64,000 nt of DNA, taken from Cyanobium sp. C1_MAG_00004 (GTDB taxonomy: Bacteria; Cyanobacteriota; Cyanobacteriia; PCC-6307; Cyanobiaceae). The stretch is from NCBI GenBank assembly GCA_027486935.1, contig JAIXOF010000107.1, positions 1 through 64,000 of the forward strand, in the 5' to 3' direction. Position 1 is the first letter of the stretch, and each line of letters opens with the position of its first letter. Under the pieces are notes generated by a model. The model made no database searches, was not told the origin of the DNA, and saw only the letters and a list, made by a program, of their open reading frames with translations. Position numbers and translations under genes: made by a program. Of the stretch, positions 54,977 to 63,984 are shown in pieces.

Positions 54977-56770
54977 TCAGCCGGCACGGCTGAGCGGGGG
55001 CTTTGCTTCGGGCGGCCTGGAAGGTGCGATCTTCTCAAGCACCAGTAGGGCATCGATGATCTCCTTGGCCACGGGAGCGGCTACGGTCGATCCGTAGACA
55101 TTGCCCCCCTTGGGTTCGTCAACCACCACCAACACCACGTAGCGGGGATCGTTCATCGGCAGATGGCCGACAAAGCTGGTGATCAGGGCGCCAGGGATGT
55201 AGACGCCATTCTCTGCCTTCTGGGCGGTGCCGGTTTTGCCACCGATGCGATAGCCGGGTGTCTTGACCGGCAGGCTGCCCCGTTCGACCACGCTCTCCAT
55301 CCAGCCCATGACCACCCGTGTCACGGCGGGGTCGAGCAGCTGCAGGCCCGTGGCCGTGGGCGCCGACGCCAGAGCGTCACCAGAGCGCAATCCCCGGGTG
55401 ATGTGGGGACTGACCAAGCGACCGCCGTTGGCCAACATGGCGTGCAACTGCAGCAATTTGAGCGGAGTCAGGGAAAAGCCCTGGCCAAAGGCAGCCACGG
55501 CTGGTTCGATCGGCTGGCCGATGAACGCCTTTCGGTCCTTTAACTGGCCCGGCACTGCACCCGGCAGATCGGTGTCCGGCCGACCGTCAATGCCGAAGGT
55601 GTGCAACCAGTGCCAGAAGCGGTCGCGCCTGACCTTCGCCATGGCCTGAACCATCGCCACGTTGCTGGAGACCTGCAGAACCGTGGCGAAATCGATCACG
55701 CCGTTCGCCTTGCGGTCGTGGTTGAAGATCGGCCAGCCGCCAATGGTCAGAGAACCGCTGTCAGCGACTTTGTCGCTGGGGCTGATCGCCTTTTCCTGCA
55801 GGGCCAGGGCCAGGTTGATCGGCTTGAAGGTCGAACCGGGTTCGTAGAGGTCCTGAACCGACCATTCGCGGAACAGGCCGGGCTTGAAAGCCCAGAAACG
55901 ATTGGGGTCGTAGGTGGGCGATGAGGCCAGGGCCAGCATTTCGCCGTTGCGCACGTCCATCACCAGGGCAGCGCCACGCTTGGCATTCCATTTCTTGATT
56001 TGGCGGGCCAGGGCCTGCTGGGCCACCTGCTGCAACCGGGCATCAAGGGTCAATTGCAGCCGCAGGTCATCGCCGTAGAGGGAGCCGGCCGTCAGGCCCT
56101 CGGGCAATGGGGTGCCATCGGCGCCGCGGCGCATGCGCAGGGTGTCCTCGTGGCGGCGCAGATCCCGGTCACGGCTCTGTTCGAGACCGGCCTGGGGCAC
56201 ACGCTCCAGGTTGAGAAAGCCCACCACGTTGGCGAACAACGGCCCCTGGGGATAGATGCGGTGGGGGTAGGCCTCCAGATCCAGACCGCTGATGCCCAGC
56301 TGCCTGACCCGCTGGGCCGTCTCAGGGTCCAGGTCGCTCGCCAGGCGGATGCCGCTACTGCGGCCGGCCATCGTCGCCAGGAGCTTCTCCTTGGGCTGGG
56401 CGAGCACCGTGGCCAGTCGGGCGGCGACCTCGTCGGGCTTGCGCAGCTGCTGGGGCTCGTCGCCCGGAAAATTGAAATAGCGCGGATGGGCCCAGAGGCT
56501 GAACCGCTGCTCATCGAGAGCCACCAGGCGACCGTTGCGATCGACGATCGTGCGGCGTTTGCCGATCGGCGCGACGGACTGGGTCTGGATCGCCCGGGCG
56601 CGGGCCTGCAACGTCCCCCGCTCGACGATCTGCAGCCAGGCCAGACGCATCCCCAACCCCAGCAGTCCGGCTGCCAGAACCGCGTAAACCGCCATCAACC
56701 GCCCCACCGGAACCGGCTGCAGGTTCACCACCCGCCGTGGGCGTGGGGGCCGCTGCGTTGGAGCGACCAT
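54977..56770 (-). CDS. ftsI: Septal peptidoglycan transpeptidase (penicillin-binding protein 2, FtsI)
   Basis: Class B penicillin-binding protein cross-linking septal peptidoglycan. The 597-residue protein has a short cytoplasmic start rich in Pro/Arg and one transmembrane helix (LMAVYAVLAAGLLGLGMRLA, about 24-43). The dimerisation domain follows (TIVDRNGRLVALDEQRFSLW), then the transpeptidase domain with the catalytic Ser in YEPGSTFKPINL, the SSN motif in VSSNVAMVQAM and KTGTAQ. It begins 1 nt after a small membrane protein gene that may be the FtsL counterpart. Confidence 0.95.
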   Translation of the reverse strand: MVAPTQRPPRPRRVVNLQPVPVGRLMAVYAVLAAGLLGLGMRLAWLQIVERGTLQARARAIQTQSVAPIGKRRTIVDRNGRLVALDEQRFSLWAHPRYFNFPGDEPQQLRKPDEVAARLATVLAQPKEKLLATMAGRSSGIRLASDLDPETAQRVRQLGISGLDLEAYPHRIYPQGPLFANVVGFLNLERVPQAGLEQSRDRDLRRHEDTLRMRRGADGTPLPEGLTAGSLYGDDLRLQLTLDARLQQVAQQALARQIKKWNAKRGAALVMDVRNGEMLALASSPTYDPNRFWAFKPGLFREWSVQDLYEPGSTFKPINLALALQEKAISPSDKVADSGSLTIGGWPIFNHDRKANGVIDFATVLQVSSNVAMVQAMAKVRRDRFWHWLHTFGIDGRPDTDLPGAVPGQLKDRKAFIGQPIEPAVAAFGQGFSLTPLKLLQLHAMLANGGRLVSPHITRGLRSGDALASAPTATGLQLLDPAVTRVVMGWMESVVERGSLPVKTPGYRIGGKTGTAQKAENGVYIPGALITSFVGHLPMNDPRYVVLVVVDEPKGGNVYGSTVAAPVAKEIIDALLVLEKIAPSRPPEAKPPLSRAG

Positions 56771-56771
56771 T

Positions 56772-57338
56772 TCAGTAGCCGGAGGCGACCAGGCGCCATT
56801 GCAGTCCCTGGGTCACCGCAGCCAGGTGCCCCTGCTGCGGCCGGGCAGCCGGAGGCGGCAGGTGCACCAGTTGGTCACTGCTGGTGGGCACCAGCAGACC
56901 GGGCTTGCGCACCGCACCCAGATGGTGCTGCTCGAGCAGGGCTGCCGACTCCTGCAGCCGGTGCTCCAGGACCTGGGTGGCCTCAAGGGCCCGATAGCTG
57001 CTGCCCCACTGGTTCTGCCAGTGCAGGGTGAGGGCGCTGAGCCCCAGCATCGACACACCCAGACCGACAAGGGCACCATCGGTGACGCGGTGCAGGCCTG
57101 CAAGCCAGGGAGCCTGGCGCACCACTTTGCGGGCCGACAGGGACCCTTCGATCAGGGCCAGGGGCCGCTCGAACCGGGGCGTGGCCTTGCGCGGACGACT
57201 GGATGAACCCCGCTGGGAACGCGACTCGGGTTGCTGGAGCGGGGTGGCGACCAATGGGACCGTGAGGCACTGCGCAAGTGAACCACCCGCCCCAGAGGTC
57301 GGCAAGGCCTCAACCGGCCAGTAGCAACAGGTTCGCAA
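56772..57338 (-). CDS. Small bitopic protein upstream of ftsI, possible FtsL counterpart
   Basis: A protein of up to 188 residues. A basic cytoplasmic N-terminus is followed by one transmembrane helix (GALVGLGVSMLGLSALTLHW, about 88-107), an Ala/Leu/Glu-rich coiled region (ALEATQVLEHRLQESAALLE) and a Pro-rich C-terminus. Its stop lies 1 nt before ftsI. A short bitopic coiled-coil protein directly before ftsI is the place and shape of FtsL in other bacteria, whose sequence diverges strongly. The start is uncertain: the longest reading overlaps the CPBP gene by 29 nt, so an internal start (for example a TTG at 57254) is likely. Confidence 0.65.
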   Translation of the reverse strand: MRTCCYWPVEALPTSGAGGSLAQCLTVPLVATPLQQPESRSQRGSSSRPRKATPRFERPLALIEGSLSARKVVRQAPWLAGLHRVTDGALVGLGVSMLGLSALTLHWQNQWGSSYRALEATQVLEHRLQESAALLEQHHLGAVRKPGLLVPTSSDQLVHLPPPAARPQQGHLAAVTQGLQWRLVASGY

Positions 57339-58629
57339 AGGTGAGACCGTTCCACAGGCCGTGCATCAGCACGCTGGCCCCCAGCCGTCCGCTCTGCAGG
57401 CGCAACCAGCCCAGCCCCAGGCCGAGCACGAACAGAGGCAGCAGCTCGCCCAGGCTCAGGTGGGCCAGGGCAAAGGCAGCCGCACTGAGCAACACCCCCC
57501 AACCGCTGCCCCAGCGCCGGGCCAGCACCGGCAGCAGCACGCCGCGAAACAGGGTCTCCTCAAACAGGGGGGCCAGCACCAGTGCGGTGACCCCCAGCAG
57601 TACCAGAGCCAGATTGCTCGGGGTCGTCAGCACCATGTCGAGCAGGGGATTGCTACCCGAGGGATCCGACCAGATGCGCTCGAGCAGCCAGCCCGAGAGG
57701 GCGACCACCGGCAGCACCATCAACAGCTGCAGCAGCGCCTGGCGCAGGGTCTGGGTCCAGGGCAGCCAGCGCCACTGCAGCCAGCCCGCGGCGGGCATCG
57801 GGCCCAGACCCGCCAGCAACCAGGCCAGCAGGGCCAACGGGCCCACCATCAGCGCCAGGTACAGCAGCGGCACCGAAGCCGCCTGCTGCAGGGCTGGGTC
57901 ATCCGCTAGGGGCGCCAGCAACCGACCCAGCAGGGGAGCCACCAACAGCGGCGTCAGCAATTCGCCGAGCACCACAAACCCACCGGCCACCAGCAGGGTC
58001 ACATCGACCAGCGACAGCGGCGGCCCCTGCAACGGCGCGGGCCCGTTGAGCCGGCGGCGTGCCAGCAGCCACAGCTGACGCAGCAGCGCCAGGGCACCCA
58101 CCAGCATCAGCAGCGCCGGCGCCAGGGTGATCAACAGCAACCGCAGCAGAGCCTGGCGGGCCATGCCATCGGGCACGGCACAACCGGCAGCGGGATCGGC
58201 CAGTTCACAGCCCAACATCGTCTGCAGGGAGGCAGCGATGCCCGACTGAGGCTGGTCGGCCGGCGCCAGAGCACTGCGGATCTGCTGGGCCAGGGCCCTG
58301 TCGCCGCTCTGCTGTTCCAACAGGGCCCAGGTGCGCTGCTGCTCGGCCGGCAACGGGGTGGAGGAGGCGGCCTGACGGGCCAACTCCTGGCGCAGCTGCC
58401 GCCGGGGATCGGCGCCCAGCAGCAGCTGGGCCAGCGACGGCGGCACGGCCGGCTCGGCCAGCACCGCCAGCTCCTGCTGGCGCAGGAGCAGGGCATTGCC
58501 GACCGAGGGGCGCTCAAGGCTGCCGAGCAGTCCATTGAGCCAGAGCAGCAGGCACAGCGACAGGCTCAGCAGGGCCAGCAGGCCCTTGAGACTGCGCCAG
58601 TCATCGGCCGGTGGGGATTGGCTGCTCAT
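57310..58629 (-). CDS. CPBP family intramembrane glutamic endopeptidase
   Basis: Integral membrane protein of 439 residues with about eight hydrophobic helices. The CPBP/Rce1 motifs are the paired glutamates in LAPLFEETLFRGVLLPVLAR, the helix ALAHLSLGELLPLFVLGLGL and the His in ASVLMHGLWNGLTF. An N-terminal soluble region (about residues 30-150, Gln/Ala/Arg-rich) precedes the membrane part. Members process prenylated or bacteriocin precursors or act in protein sorting; the substrate here is unknown. The 3' end overlaps the longest reading of the small ftsI-upstream gene by 29 nt. It is divergent from the mutase gene. Confidence 0.87.
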   Translation of the reverse strand: MSSQSPPADDWRSLKGLLALLSLSLCLLLWLNGLLGSLERPSVGNALLLRQQELAVLAEPAVPPSLAQLLLGADPRRQLRQELARQAASSTPLPAEQQRTWALLEQQSGDRALAQQIRSALAPADQPQSGIAASLQTMLGCELADPAAGCAVPDGMARQALLRLLLITLAPALLMLVGALALLRQLWLLARRRLNGPAPLQGPPLSLVDVTLLVAGGFVVLGELLTPLLVAPLLGRLLAPLADDPALQQAASVPLLYLALMVGPLALLAWLLAGLGPMPAAGWLQWRWLPWTQTLRQALLQLLMVLPVVALSGWLLERIWSDPSGSNPLLDMVLTTPSNLALVLLGVTALVLAPLFEETLFRGVLLPVLARRWGSGWGVLLSAAAFALAHLSLGELLPLFVLGLGLGWLRLQSGRLGASVLMHGLWNGLTFANLLLLAG

Positions 58630-58726
58630 GGCCGGCGGGGATGGACCCAGCGATGGTCTCAGCGATTCTCCTGGCAGACGCCGCAGAACCGCTCCAATAC
58701 AGTGCGTGGCCAGCAGCAGCCAGACC

Positions 58727-60055
58727 GTGTCGCTTCGGCTTGTGTTGGTCCGTCATGGGCTGAGCAGCTTCAATGTTGACCAGCGCATTCAGGGTCGTGA
58801 CGACCTGTCGGCGCTCACCCCCCAGGGTGTGGAACAGGCCCGCAGCACCGGCGACGCCCTGCGGGAGCTGAACCTGGATGCTGCCTACTGCTCACCCCTG
58901 CGGCGGGCCCACGACACCGCCCTGACCCTGCTGGAAGCCCAGGGACAGGGCCTGAGCACGGCCCTGGAACCACTGCTGCTCGAGATTGACCTGGCCCCAT
59001 GGAGCGGTCTGACCCGCGATGAGGTCAGGGCCCGCTTCGCCGATGACGAACGCATCTGGCGCACCGCACCCCACCAGCTGGAGCTGACCGACTGCAACGG
59101 TCAACGGGTCAAGCCCCTGATGGCCCTGATGGAGCAGGCCGAACACTTCGTGCAGCGGCTGCGGGCGGATCACGGTGCCGCGATCCGGGGTGAACGCCAA
59201 CAGTGTGTGCTGATCGTCGCCCACAACGCGATCCTGCGGGCCCTGGTGCTGCGGTTGCTGAACCTGCCGGCCGAACAGTTCCGCCGGCTGCGCATCGACA
59301 ACGCTTCGGTGTCGGTGTTCAACCTTGGGGAGAGCGGCGTTCAGATCGAATCGCTCAACAGCACCGCCCACCTGGGCCAGGCCCTGCCCGAACGCAGTGC
59401 AGGTCCGCGGCTGCTGCTGGTGCGCCATGGCGAGACCGACTGGAACCGCCAGGGCCGCTTCCAGGGGCAGATCGACATCCCGCTCAATGCCAATGGCCAA
59501 CGCCAGGCCGAAGCGGCAGGGCGGGCCCTGGCCGCGGTTCACATCGACCGTGCTTACACCAGTTCCATGGCCCGGCCCCGGCAGACGGCCGAAGCGATCC
59601 TGCGGTGCCATCCCGGCGTGCCGCTGACCAGCAGCCGCGGTCTGATCGAGATCGGCCATGGCCTGTGGGAAGGGCAGCTCGAAGCGGAGATCGCCGCCGG
59701 CTGGCCCGAGCTGCTGGCGGCCTGGAAACAGGCACCCCAGACCGTCCAGATGCCAGAGGGCGAGAACCTGCAACAGGTCTGGGACCGGTCCCTTCAGACC
59801 TGGCAGCGCATCGCCGGCGCCCTGGCGGCCAACGAGACCGCCCTGGTGGTAGCCCACGACGCGGTCAACAAGACCATTCTCTGCGCCCTGCTGGGACTGA
59901 CACCCGCCGACATCTGGGTGATCAAGCAGGGCAATGGCGGCATCACCGCGATCGACTACCCCCAGGGTCCCGGCGGGGCACCGTTGGTGGCGGCGATGAA
60001 CCTCACCCATCATCTTGGGGGTGTCCTCGATCGCACGGCCGCCGGGGCTCTCTGA
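58727..60055 (+). CDS. Two-domain histidine phosphatase / phosphoglycerate mutase-like protein
   Basis: A 442-residue protein with two tandem histidine phosphatase domains. Domain one has the phosphoacceptor His10 in VLVRHGLSSFN and IVAHNAILRAL; domain two (from about 224) has LLLVRHGETDWNRQGRFQGQ and VVAHDAVNKTI. Both keep RHG and the later His, so both may be active. The start is a GTG at 58727; a longer frame upstream is low-complexity and not family-like. Enzymatic identity (phosphoserine phosphatase-like, adenosylcobalamin phosphatase-like or mutase) is unresolved. The stop is 29 nt before the dihydroorotase-like gene. Confidence 0.88.
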   Translation: MSLRLVLVRHGLSSFNVDQRIQGRDDLSALTPQGVEQARSTGDALRELNLDAAYCSPLRRAHDTALTLLEAQGQGLSTALEPLLLEIDLAPWSGLTRDEVRARFADDERIWRTAPHQLELTDCNGQRVKPLMALMEQAEHFVQRLRADHGAAIRGERQQCVLIVAHNAILRALVLRLLNLPAEQFRRLRIDNASVSVFNLGESGVQIESLNSTAHLGQALPERSAGPRLLLVRHGETDWNRQGRFQGQIDIPLNANGQRQAEAAGRALAAVHIDRAYTSSMARPRQTAEAILRCHPGVPLTSSRGLIEIGHGLWEGQLEAEIAAGWPELLAAWKQAPQTVQMPEGENLQQVWDRSLQTWQRIAGALAANETALVVAHDAVNKTILCALLGLTPADIWVIKQGNGGITAIDYPQGPGGAPLVAAMNLTHHLGGVLDRTAAGAL

Positions 60056-60084
60056 AGCCCCATGGCGCCGGCCTGAGTTGCCCG

Positions 60085-61365
60085 ATGCCTGCCCCGACCG
60101 CCCTCTGGCTGCAGAACCTGCGCATCCTGGCGGGACCCGGCCAGGCCGTGGCAACCGGTGAAGCCCTCATCAGCCCTGGAGGCGAACTGCTCGCCATCGG
60201 CGAGGCAACCCGGCAGCAGGCCCAGGCCCTGCAGCTGCAACCCAGCGATGCCCAGGGGTGGTTGCTGGCCCCCACCCTGGTCGACCCCCACAGCGTGCTC
60301 GAGCAACCACTGCTGGGGCGGGCCGAGACCCTGGGCAGCCTGGCGGCTGCCGCTGCCCGCGGCGGCTATGGCCAGGTGGCGCTGCTGCCCTGGGGCGTGC
60401 CTCCGCGGGACCATCCCGATCAACTGGGACTCAGCTGGCCGGAACCGTTGCGTCTGCACTTGTGGGCCAGCCTGAGCCTGGGTGAGCAGGGCCAAGAGCT
60501 GTCGGCCCACAGCGAGCTGTTGGCGACAGGCGCGATCGGCCTGGCGGGTGGGGGCGAGCTCGGCCCCACGCCGTTGCTGCAACGCAGCCTGCAGCTGGGC
60601 GAGATCGGCGACAGGCCCCTGCTGCTGGCCCCCCGGCAGCGCAGCCTCAACGGTGGCGGCCTGGTGCGCGAGCGGGTCGAAGCCCTGCGGGCGGGCTGGC
60701 CGATCGATCCGGCCTGCAGTGAAAGCCTGCCCCTGGCGACCCTGATCGGCCTGCAACAGAGCCATCAGCAACGGCGGTTGGTGGCGATGAACCTCTCCAC
60801 CGCTGAGGCAGTGGAGGCCCTTGGGGCCGCCAGTTGCCCACCCCTGGCGACCGTGCACTGGTGGCAGCTGGTCACCGACAGCGGCGAGCTTCATCCCACC
60901 AGCAATGGTTGGCGCCTTGAACCGCCGCTGGGGGGGCCGCCGGATCGCGCCGCCCTGCGGGCTGCCCTGGCTTCAGGGCTGATCAGTGCAGTGGCCGTGC
61001 ACCATCAGGCCCTGGATGCAGAAGAGCAGCTGCTGCCGATCGATCAGCGACGGGTCGGCCTGGCCGGCCATGGGGTGGTGCTGCCCCTGCTGTGGCAGGC
61101 GTTGGTGCAGGGGGAGCAATGGCCGATCGAACAGCTCTGGCAGGCCCTCTGCTGGGGCCCCTGCAAGCTGCTGGGGCTCGCCCCCGAAGTGCTCGAACCC
61201 GGCGGCCGTCGCTGGCTGCTGTTTGACCCCCAGGCCCGCTGGTCCTGGCCCGAGGCCAGCAACGGTTCGCTGGCAGCCAACCAGCCCCTGCGGCCCGGTA
61301 CGGCGGTTCAGGGGCTGGTGCGGGCCACCGGTCTGCTGCCCTGCACGGACTGGCAGCTCACCTGA
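60085..61365 (+). CDS. Dihydroorotase-like amidohydrolase lacking the metal motif
   Basis: A 426-residue amidohydrolase-fold protein aligned with PyrC-type dihydroorotases: WLLAPTLVDPHSVLEQPLLG corresponds to the strand-one region, and RPGTAVQGLVRATGLL to the C-terminal end. The diagnostic HxH of active enzymes (DPHVHLRE-type) is DPHSVLEQ, and the remaining metal-binding His and Asp positions are not obvious, so catalysis of carbamoyl-aspartate cyclisation is unlikely. In other bacteria such inactive paralogues act as structural partners of aspartate transcarbamoylase; that role is a hypothesis here. The ATG at 60085 was chosen. It precedes lepB convergently by 7 nt. Confidence 0.78.
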   Translation: MPAPTALWLQNLRILAGPGQAVATGEALISPGGELLAIGEATRQQAQALQLQPSDAQGWLLAPTLVDPHSVLEQPLLGRAETLGSLAAAAARGGYGQVALLPWGVPPRDHPDQLGLSWPEPLRLHLWASLSLGEQGQELSAHSELLATGAIGLAGGGELGPTPLLQRSLQLGEIGDRPLLLAPRQRSLNGGGLVRERVEALRAGWPIDPACSESLPLATLIGLQQSHQQRRLVAMNLSTAEAVEALGAASCPPLATVHWWQLVTDSGELHPTSNGWRLEPPLGGPPDRAALRAALASGLISAVAVHHQALDAEEQLLPIDQRRVGLAGHGVVLPLLWQALVQGEQWPIEQLWQALCWGPCKLLGLAPEVLEPGGRRWLLFDPQARWSWPEASNGSLAANQPLRPGTAVQGLVRATGLLPCTDWQLT

Positions 61366-61372
61366 AGCCCTC

Positions 61373-62140
61373 TCAGAGGCTGCCGCTGCGGTCAAAGGGG
61401 AAGACGCGCCAGAAAGCCCGGCCCAGGAGCTCGGTGTCCGGCAGAAACGGACCACCTGGCCAGAAGCGGGCATCCCAGCTGTTGGCACGGTTGTCGCCGA
61501 GCACGACGACATGACCGGCAGGCACGACCGTGTCCAGGGTCTTGCAGCCCGGCAGGCTGCGGCCATCAAACGGGCAGTAGTTGGTGACGTAGGGCTCCTT
61601 GAGGGCTCGACCGTTAATGGCGACCCGACCGCTGGGATCGACACTGATGCGCTCCCCGGGCAGGCCGACCACCCGCTTGATATAGGCATCGCAGGCCGGA
61701 TTGCTGAACCCGGGCAGCTTGTTCAGCAGGGGCAGGTTGCTCGGCAGGCAGGCCAGGGCACCGGGCTTTCTTCCCCCCGACAGCACCGGGTCAAAGGCGT
61801 GGGGAGCCCTGAACACGACGATCTCGCCCCGGCGGGGAGGCCGGCTGCGGTAGGTCAGCTTTTCGACCAGCAGCCGATCCTCGATCTGCAGGCCGGGCAG
61901 CATGGACCCTGACGGGATGTAGCGGGCCTCGACCAGCAGAGAGCGGATCCCGAGGGCTACGGCCAGGGTGATCAGCACACTGCGCCAGAAAGGCCAGGGA
62001 CTGTCAGACGGCTGGGGCTGGGCGGCACCGGCCGGCTCGATGCCAGGGGGACTGGATTCACCGCTGTGGTCAGCCAAGGAGAGCGCTGCTGCAAAGGGCC
62101 GGACACGGCAGATTAGGCAGACGTTGTCACCCCCACGCAT
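61373..62140 (-). CDS. lepB: Signal peptidase I
   Basis: Membrane-bound serine protease removing signal peptides of exported proteins. In the 255-residue reading the transmembrane helix (WRSVLITLAVALGIRSLLVE) precedes the catalytic Ser79 in IPSGSMLPGL and the general base Lys155 in DAYIKRVVGLPGE. VVLGDNRANSWDARFWPGG and GRAFWRVFPFDR complete the family signature. The ATG at 62140 shares bases with the start of the divergent gene (62139), so an internal TTG at 62077 is a good alternative. The last genes on both sides converge with gaps of only 7 nt. Confidence 0.94.
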   Translation of the reverse strand: MRGGDNVCLICRVRPFAAALSLADHSGESSPPGIEPAGAAQPQPSDSPWPFWRSVLITLAVALGIRSLLVEARYIPSGSMLPGLQIEDRLLVEKLTYRSRPPRRGEIVVFRAPHAFDPVLSGGRKPGALACLPSNLPLLNKLPGFSNPACDAYIKRVVGLPGERISVDPSGRVAINGRALKEPYVTNYCPFDGRSLPGCKTLDTVVPAGHVVVLGDNRANSWDARFWPGGPFLPDTELLGRAFWRVFPFDRSGSL

Positions 62141-63674
62141 GGCCCGACCGCGCTGGCATGCGCTGCGCTCGCCCAGCCGCAGTGCCCTGGGGGTGGGCTG
62201 GGACCGGTTTGTGGCCCTCTGGGCCGGCCTGAACCTGCTCTGGGTGGCCTTTGATCTGAGCTACGTGCCGCTGCGCAGCTTCTGGCTGCAGCGCAACCTT
62301 TACCCCCTGCCCGGGACCCCGGTGGTGATTCCACTGGGAGTTCTGCCCGATGTGACGCCCTGGGTCGACCCGATCAAGGGCATTGAGCCGCACCGTGAAA
62401 CCCAGGATTACCTGCGTCGCTTTGCCCAGCTGGAGCTGGCAATGGCCGGCTCCGATGGCCGGCAGCTGACCCCCGGTCAGCAGCAGTTGCTTGACCGCCA
62501 GGCCGAGCTGACCAGCAACCTGATCGACAGCAATCCGTTTCTAGCCTCCAACAGCGCCGGCACGCTTGAAAAGATCAAGAGCCGGCTGCGGCAACGGGCC
62601 GACCGCGATTCGGCCAAGGCGGCCGCCAGCCAACTGCTGAGCCCTGCCTGGCTGGCGGCCCATCGCTGGTCCGACGAGCAGCGGTTCTGGCGGCAGCAGA
62701 TCCTGCCGCTGGTCGAAACAAACTACTGGCGCTCGATTGACGAGAACGGCCAGCCCACCGACCACGTCTGGCGCCTGGACCTGTTGCTGTTCCAGAGCGT
62801 GTTTGCCCTGGACATCGTCCTGCGGGTGATCCGGCTGCGGCGCCGGCTGCCGGGACTGAGCTGGCGCGACGCCGTGCTGCGCCGCTGGATCGATCTGCCG
62901 CTGTTGCTGCCCTTCTGGCGCTGGTTGCGGCTGCTGCCCGTGGTCGAGAGGCTGCAGTCCTGTGGCCTGATCACGGTCGAACCGCTGAGGGCGGTGATCA
63001 GCCGGGCCGTGGTGGCCCTGCTCGCGCTCGAGCTGTTTGAGGTGCTGGCGCTGCAGCTGCTCGACGGCAGCCAGTCCCTGATCCGCTCGCGGCACTGGCC
63101 CGAGCGGATCCGCGCCCTGCGCAGCCACCAGAGCGTGGGCACAACCGAGGAACGGGAACTGGTGGCGCTGGTGCGCATCTGGGGGCCACTGCTGCTGAGC
63201 CAGGTGGCACCGCGCCTGGCCCCTGAACTGCAGGGACTGCTGAGTTACACCCTCAGGCAGAGCCTGGAGGGAACCGTCGTTCCACCAGCGCTGCGGCAAC
63301 TGCAGCCGCTGCTGCAGGTTGAAACCGAGCTCAGCCGCCAGCTGGGGGTCGGGATGACCCGCAATCTGCTCGAACTGTCACGCAGCACGGGCACCCAGCT
63401 GGCCCGACGCGACACCGCCCAGTTGGAACTGGTGCAGCGCTGCATTGACCGGTTCTGGGAAGAACTGGCTGCGGCGCTGGAGAGCGGACCGGTGCTCAAC
63501 CAGACCCAGGAGCTGCTCAGCGCCCTGATCGAGAGCTTCAAAGGGACTTACCTAAGCCAGATCAACCGGACCGGTGTCAGCTCTCTGATCGAGGAGCTCG
63601 ATCAGTTGATGGCCCGCAACAGCCGGGACCAGGACGGGATCAACCCAGCAGAGCCTGCCAGGCCTCCAGCTTGA
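62139..63674 (+). CDS. Large membrane protein with ion-channel-like helices (conserved hypothetical)
   Basis: A 511-residue protein with an N-terminal hydrophobic segment (RFVALWAGLNLLWVAFDLSY), a polar middle region and a second hydrophobic area (LLLFQSVFALDIVLRVIRLR, WIDLPLLLPFWRWLRLLPVV). The pattern of that area recalls the S1-S3 part of voltage-sensor-like proteins, although no selectivity filter is seen. The C-terminal 200 residues are amphipathic. I recall such proteins in picocyanobacteria but no function. The start at 62139 follows the divergent lepB start. The 3' end overlaps the ArsC-like gene by 35 nt. Confidence 0.68.
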   Translation: MARPRWHALRSPSRSALGVGWDRFVALWAGLNLLWVAFDLSYVPLRSFWLQRNLYPLPGTPVVIPLGVLPDVTPWVDPIKGIEPHRETQDYLRRFAQLELAMAGSDGRQLTPGQQQLLDRQAELTSNLIDSNPFLASNSAGTLEKIKSRLRQRADRDSAKAAASQLLSPAWLAAHRWSDEQRFWRQQILPLVETNYWRSIDENGQPTDHVWRLDLLLFQSVFALDIVLRVIRLRRRLPGLSWRDAVLRRWIDLPLLLPFWRWLRLLPVVERLQSCGLITVEPLRAVISRAVVALLALELFEVLALQLLDGSQSLIRSRHWPERIRALRSHQSVGTTEERELVALVRIWGPLLLSQVAPRLAPELQGLLSYTLRQSLEGTVVPPALRQLQPLLQVETELSRQLGVGMTRNLLELSRSTGTQLARRDTAQLELVQRCIDRFWEELAAALESGPVLNQTQELLSALIESFKGTYLSQINRTGVSSLIEELDQLMARNSRDQDGINPAEPARPPA

Positions 63675-63984
63675 AACCGGTGAGAATCCGCTGATCGTCG
63701 GTCACCAGCACGGGGCGCTTGATCAGACGGCCGTCGCCGGCCAGGGCCTCCAGCAACTGCTGATCGTCCATGGCGGCAATGGCCGGGGCACCCAACTCGC
63801 GATAACGCTTGCCGCTGGTGTTGAGCAACGCTTTGCGACCCAGTTGGGTCAGGGCCAGACGCAACTCAGAGGGGGTCGGGGGCTGTTGGGTGATGTCGAT
63901 GGTCTCGACGGCGTGGCCCTGCTGGGCGAGCCAGCTCAGGGCCTTGCGGCAGGTGGAGCAGGAGCCGTAGCTGTAGAGCCTCAA
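63640..63984 (-). CDS. ArsC/Spx family glutaredoxin-like protein
   Basis: A 114-residue thioredoxin-fold protein of the arsenate reductase/Spx superfamily. The redox motif CSTC (residues 9-12 in YSYGSCSTCRKALSWL) and the later LIKRPVLVTDDQRILTGF match, with the Arg and cis-Pro of RPV typical of ArsC. Whether it reduces arsenate, or binds RNA polymerase as Spx/MgsR do, cannot be said. It overlaps the convergent hypothetical gene by 35 nt. The ATG at 63984 is near the window edge. Confidence 0.87.
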   Translation of the reverse strand: MRLYSYGSCSTCRKALSWLAQQGHAVETIDITQQPPTPSELRLALTQLGRKALLNTSGKRYRELGAPAIAAMDDQQLLEALAGDGRLIKRPVLVTDDQRILTGFKLEAWQALLG

